Below, one piece after another: positions 13,528 through 15,228 of a DNA stretch of 15,228 nt (position 1 is its first letter; each line of letters starts with the position of its first letter). The notes below the pieces were generated by a model. The model was given only the letters and a program-made list of their open reading frames with translations. It did not search any database and had not been told where the DNA came from. Position numbers and translations under genes: made by a program. Origin of the DNA: Ruminococcus sp. UBA3280 (GTDB taxonomy: Bacteria; Bacillota; Clostridia; Oscillospirales; Ruminococcaceae). The stretch spans positions 15,878 to 31,105 of the forward strand of contig DETU01000098.1 in the NCBI GenBank assembly GCA_002362175.1. The letters run 5' to 3'.

Positions 13528-14898
13528 ATGAACTCATTTGAGGAAGTTTTTGAAAATGTAAAAAAATACTGCCTTGAAAACAACAAAATTCCCGCAATAG
13601 GTCTTAAAACATGGATTGACCCATTGAAACCCGTCAGCTTTGACGGTGCAGATGCCGTTTTTAAAATCCAGACAGGCTTTCAGCGGGGAATTGTTATGTC
13701 AACGTACAGCTCGATATTAAAAGAGGCATTTCTTACCCTTCTCGGACTGAATGTGAATATAATAATCAACGTTGAATCAGAACAGGCTTCAAGAATCAAT
13801 GTTCTTACAAACGACGAACTTGACCAGAAACACGCCGAACTCCAGCAGACATACAAATTTGCAAACTATGACTACACATTCGACACTTTCATTCAGGGAC
13901 GTTCAAACGAATTTGCTCTTGCGTGCTGTAAATCCGTTGCCAAAAACTGCGGTGAGAAAAAAGTTCCCGAATATAATCCGCTTTTTATATACGGACCTTC
14001 GGGAATGGGCAAAACCCACCTTATAACCGCAATTTCCAATGAAGTAAGAAAAAATCACCCTAATCTCAATATAGTCTATGTTACAAGTGAAACTTTCGGA
14101 AACGACCTTGTAAGCTCACTCAGCGACAAGCTTATTTCTGACTTTCATGAAAAGTACAGAAATGCCGATATTCTGCTGATTGACGACATTCAGTTCTTCG
14201 TCGGCAAGGAACGTATGCAGGAAGAATTTTTCCATACCTTCTATAAGCTTCATCAGGAGGGCAGACAGATTGTCATCACCTCGGATAAAGCACCGAAAGA
14301 ACTTCAGACACTCGAAAAACGACTTATAACCCGATTTGAAGGCGGTCTTATTGCCGATATTTCCGCACCTGACTATGAAACACGTCTCGCTATCATAAAC
14401 AGGAAATCTGAACTTTTAGACCTCAGAATGCCCGGAGAAGTCGCTGAATTTATGGCAAACCGTCTCAAGTCGAATATCAGACAGCTTGAAGGAGCAGTAA
14501 TGAGACTTAAAGCACTCAATCACTTTGCAGGAAGTCCAATAACAATTTCAATGGCACAAAGCGTAATAAGAGATGTTCTCACGAATGAACAGCCAATCCC
14601 GATTACCGTTGAAAAGATTATTTCGGAAGTTTCCTCTGTTTACGGCGTTTCCCCCGACGATTTACGCTCTAATAAACGTTCTGCACAAATATCAATAGCA
14701 AGAAAAGTTGCTATCTATGTTGTCAGGGAAATCACACAGATGCCTCTTGCAACAATCGGAACTGAATTCGGCGGTCGTGACCACTCAACTATTGTCTACT
14801 CTGTTACAAGCGTTTCTGACGCTATGAAAAAAGACCCCAACTTACAAAATTTGGTCAATGACATCATCAAAAATATCAAGGATAAAGGCAAACCGTAA
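13528..14898 (+). CDS. dnaA: Chromosomal replication initiator protein DnaA
   Basis: 456 residues, the usual length for the AAA+ ATPase that binds DnaA boxes and opens the origin. Domain I spans about 1-80 (TWIDPLKPVS at 28-37). Domain II is very short. Domain III has Walker A GPSGMGKT (156-163), Walker B LLIDD (216-220) and the box VII Arg269 (TRFEGGL); the residue after EG is Gly where many orthologues have Trp. Domain IV carries the DNA-binding signature GGRDHSTI (415-422). ATG 13528 is chosen because GGAGG (13517-13521) lies six bases before it; an in-frame ATG at 13510 would add MKWRLN and has a poorer site (AAAAGGTG). It is transcribed away from rpmH, and dnaN is expected beyond the window. 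Confidence 0.97.
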   Translation: MNSFEEVFENVKKYCLENNKIPAIGLKTWIDPLKPVSFDGADAVFKIQTGFQRGIVMSTYSSILKEAFLTLLGLNVNIIINVESEQASRINVLTNDELDQKHAELQQTYKFANYDYTFDTFIQGRSNEFALACCKSVAKNCGEKKVPEYNPLFIYGPSGMGKTHLITAISNEVRKNHPNLNIVYVTSETFGNDLVSSLSDKLISDFHEKYRNADILLIDDIQFFVGKERMQEEFFHTFYKLHQEGRQIVITSDKAPKELQTLEKRLITRFEGGLIADISAPDYETRLAIINRKSELLDLRMPGEVAEFMANRLKSNIRQLEGAVMRLKALNHFAGSPITISMAQSVIRDVLTNEQPIPITVEKIISEVSSVYGVSPDDLRSNKRSAQISIARKVAIYVVREITQMPLATIGTEFGGRDHSTIVYSVTSVSDAMKKDPNLQNLVNDIIKNIKDKGKP

Positions 14899-14980
14899 AA
14901 ATTTTAATTAGTACACTATTTATTAATCAGTGTAATTGGTATAAATTTATAATCAATTTGCTTTTATATAGTTTTGGGGT

Positions 14981-15020
14981 AGTTTTCCACAATCTTTCAA
15001 CACTAAACTAACAGGTTTTC
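14981..15020 (+). repeat. 40-bp direct repeat, copy 1
   Basis: Identical, base for base, to 15189-15228. It begins AGTTTTCCACAATC and ends ACAGGTTTTC, and contains two complete DnaA-box-like nonamers and the start of a third. The bases before the two copies differ. Confidence 0.95.
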
Positions 15021-15188
15021 AACAGTCGATTGAAGAACAGGTTTATAGCTTTATTTGGTAATTTAAGGTGAAATATCATGTTAAAAAAGGTGAGTTTTCA
15101 ACAAAAAATTTTCAACAATTTTCAAAAGTACACTTTTGTGCATTATTCGTATAATTTTTTTGAAGGCTGTTATTTGATTTACTCAAAA

Positions 15189-15228
15189 AGTTTTCCACAA
15201 TCTTTCAACACTAAACTAACAGGTTTTC
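15189..15228 (+). repeat. 40-bp direct repeat, copy 2 (reaches the window edge)
   Basis: Exact copy of 14981-15020, offset by 208 bases. The window ends inside the match, so the repeat may be longer and further copies may follow. Confidence 0.95.

Larger units (their letters stand above)
14899..15228. other. oriC, downstream part with DnaA-box-like array
   Basis: No gene is visible. The stretch is AT-rich and holds same-direction nonamers: TTTTCCACA (14983, 15191), CTTTCAACA (14994, 15202), TTTTCAACA (15016, 15095, 15109) and the truncated start of another at 15224. All are one to three changes from TTATCCACA. The Bacillus unwinding element also lies between dnaA and dnaN, so this is a candidate initiation site. 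TATAAT at 15150-15155 with AGTACA 17 bases upstream is a weak candidate promoter for dnaN. Confidence 0.75.

Noticed and set aside
15001..15014. DnaA-trio element in the ACTAAACTAAC stretch
   Set aside because: Trios need contiguous CTA-like triplets; here only isolated CTA triplets out of step are seen, so the match is not convincing.
1..15228. Insertion sequences, CRISPR arrays, prophage, tRNA or rRNA genes
   Set aside because: I saw no transposase, no regularly spaced repeat-spacer pattern, no integrase and no tRNA or rRNA-like segment.

Overview
The window is the chromosomal replication-origin neighbourhood of an anaerobic, low-to-moderate GC Firmicute. The gene order is the conserved Firmicutes one: rpmH, rnpA, yidD, yidC, jag, mnmE, mnmG, rsmG, noc, parA, parB on the left of oriC, and dnaA on the right. 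The anaerobe-type redox genes at the left edge, a DUF3789-like microprotein and the Clostridia-like protein sequences suggest a Ruminococcus-like (Oscillospirales) member of the Clostridia. This is an inference from sequence resemblance, not a measured placement.

Layout from left to right. Positions 1-1310 (+) hold a redox cluster: the 3' end of an FprA-type flavodiiron protein, a small three-CxC protein related to the ferredoxin-thioredoxin reductase catalytic chain, and a thioredoxin, closed by a strong hairpin terminator. Positions 1392-1502 (+) encode a 36-residue DUF3789-like membrane microprotein, whose end overlaps a bidirectional terminator shared with serS. From 4542 down to 1522 (-) runs parA-parB-serS behind a good sigma-A-type promoter. 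Next come a parS cluster (4622-4683), noc, a terminator, then rsmG-mnmG-mnmE with another parS between mnmG and mnmE. Upstream of these lie jag, yidC, yidD, rnpA and rpmH. rpmH has a consensus TTGACA-17-TATAAT promoter.

Positions 12918-13527 form the rpmH-dnaA intergenic region, with one perfect DnaA box, several variant boxes and the dnaA promoter. dnaA runs rightwards (13528-14898). The last 330 bases contain no gene but hold an array of DnaA-box-like nonamers and an exact 40-bp direct repeat. dnaN would be expected just outside the window. The origin is therefore probably bipartite around dnaA.

The genes form a coherent set. DnaA and its boxes start replication. ParA, ParB and parS segregate the new origins, and Noc couples division to the nucleoid. 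RnpA, MnmE, MnmG, RsmG and SerRS serve tRNA and rRNA maturation and charging. YidC and YidD serve membrane protein insertion, and Jag is an RNA-binding partner. All genes from rpmH to serS point away from oriC, with the fork; the redox cluster is head-on.

Most of this is an ordinary, highly conserved locus, and I see no undescribed system in it. The points most worth a second look are a terminator apparently built out of a parS site, the phased 40-bp repeat downstream of dnaA, a terminator-like hairpin abutting the mnmE ribosome binding site, an atypical SerRS, and the unusual cysteine spacing in the FTR-like protein.
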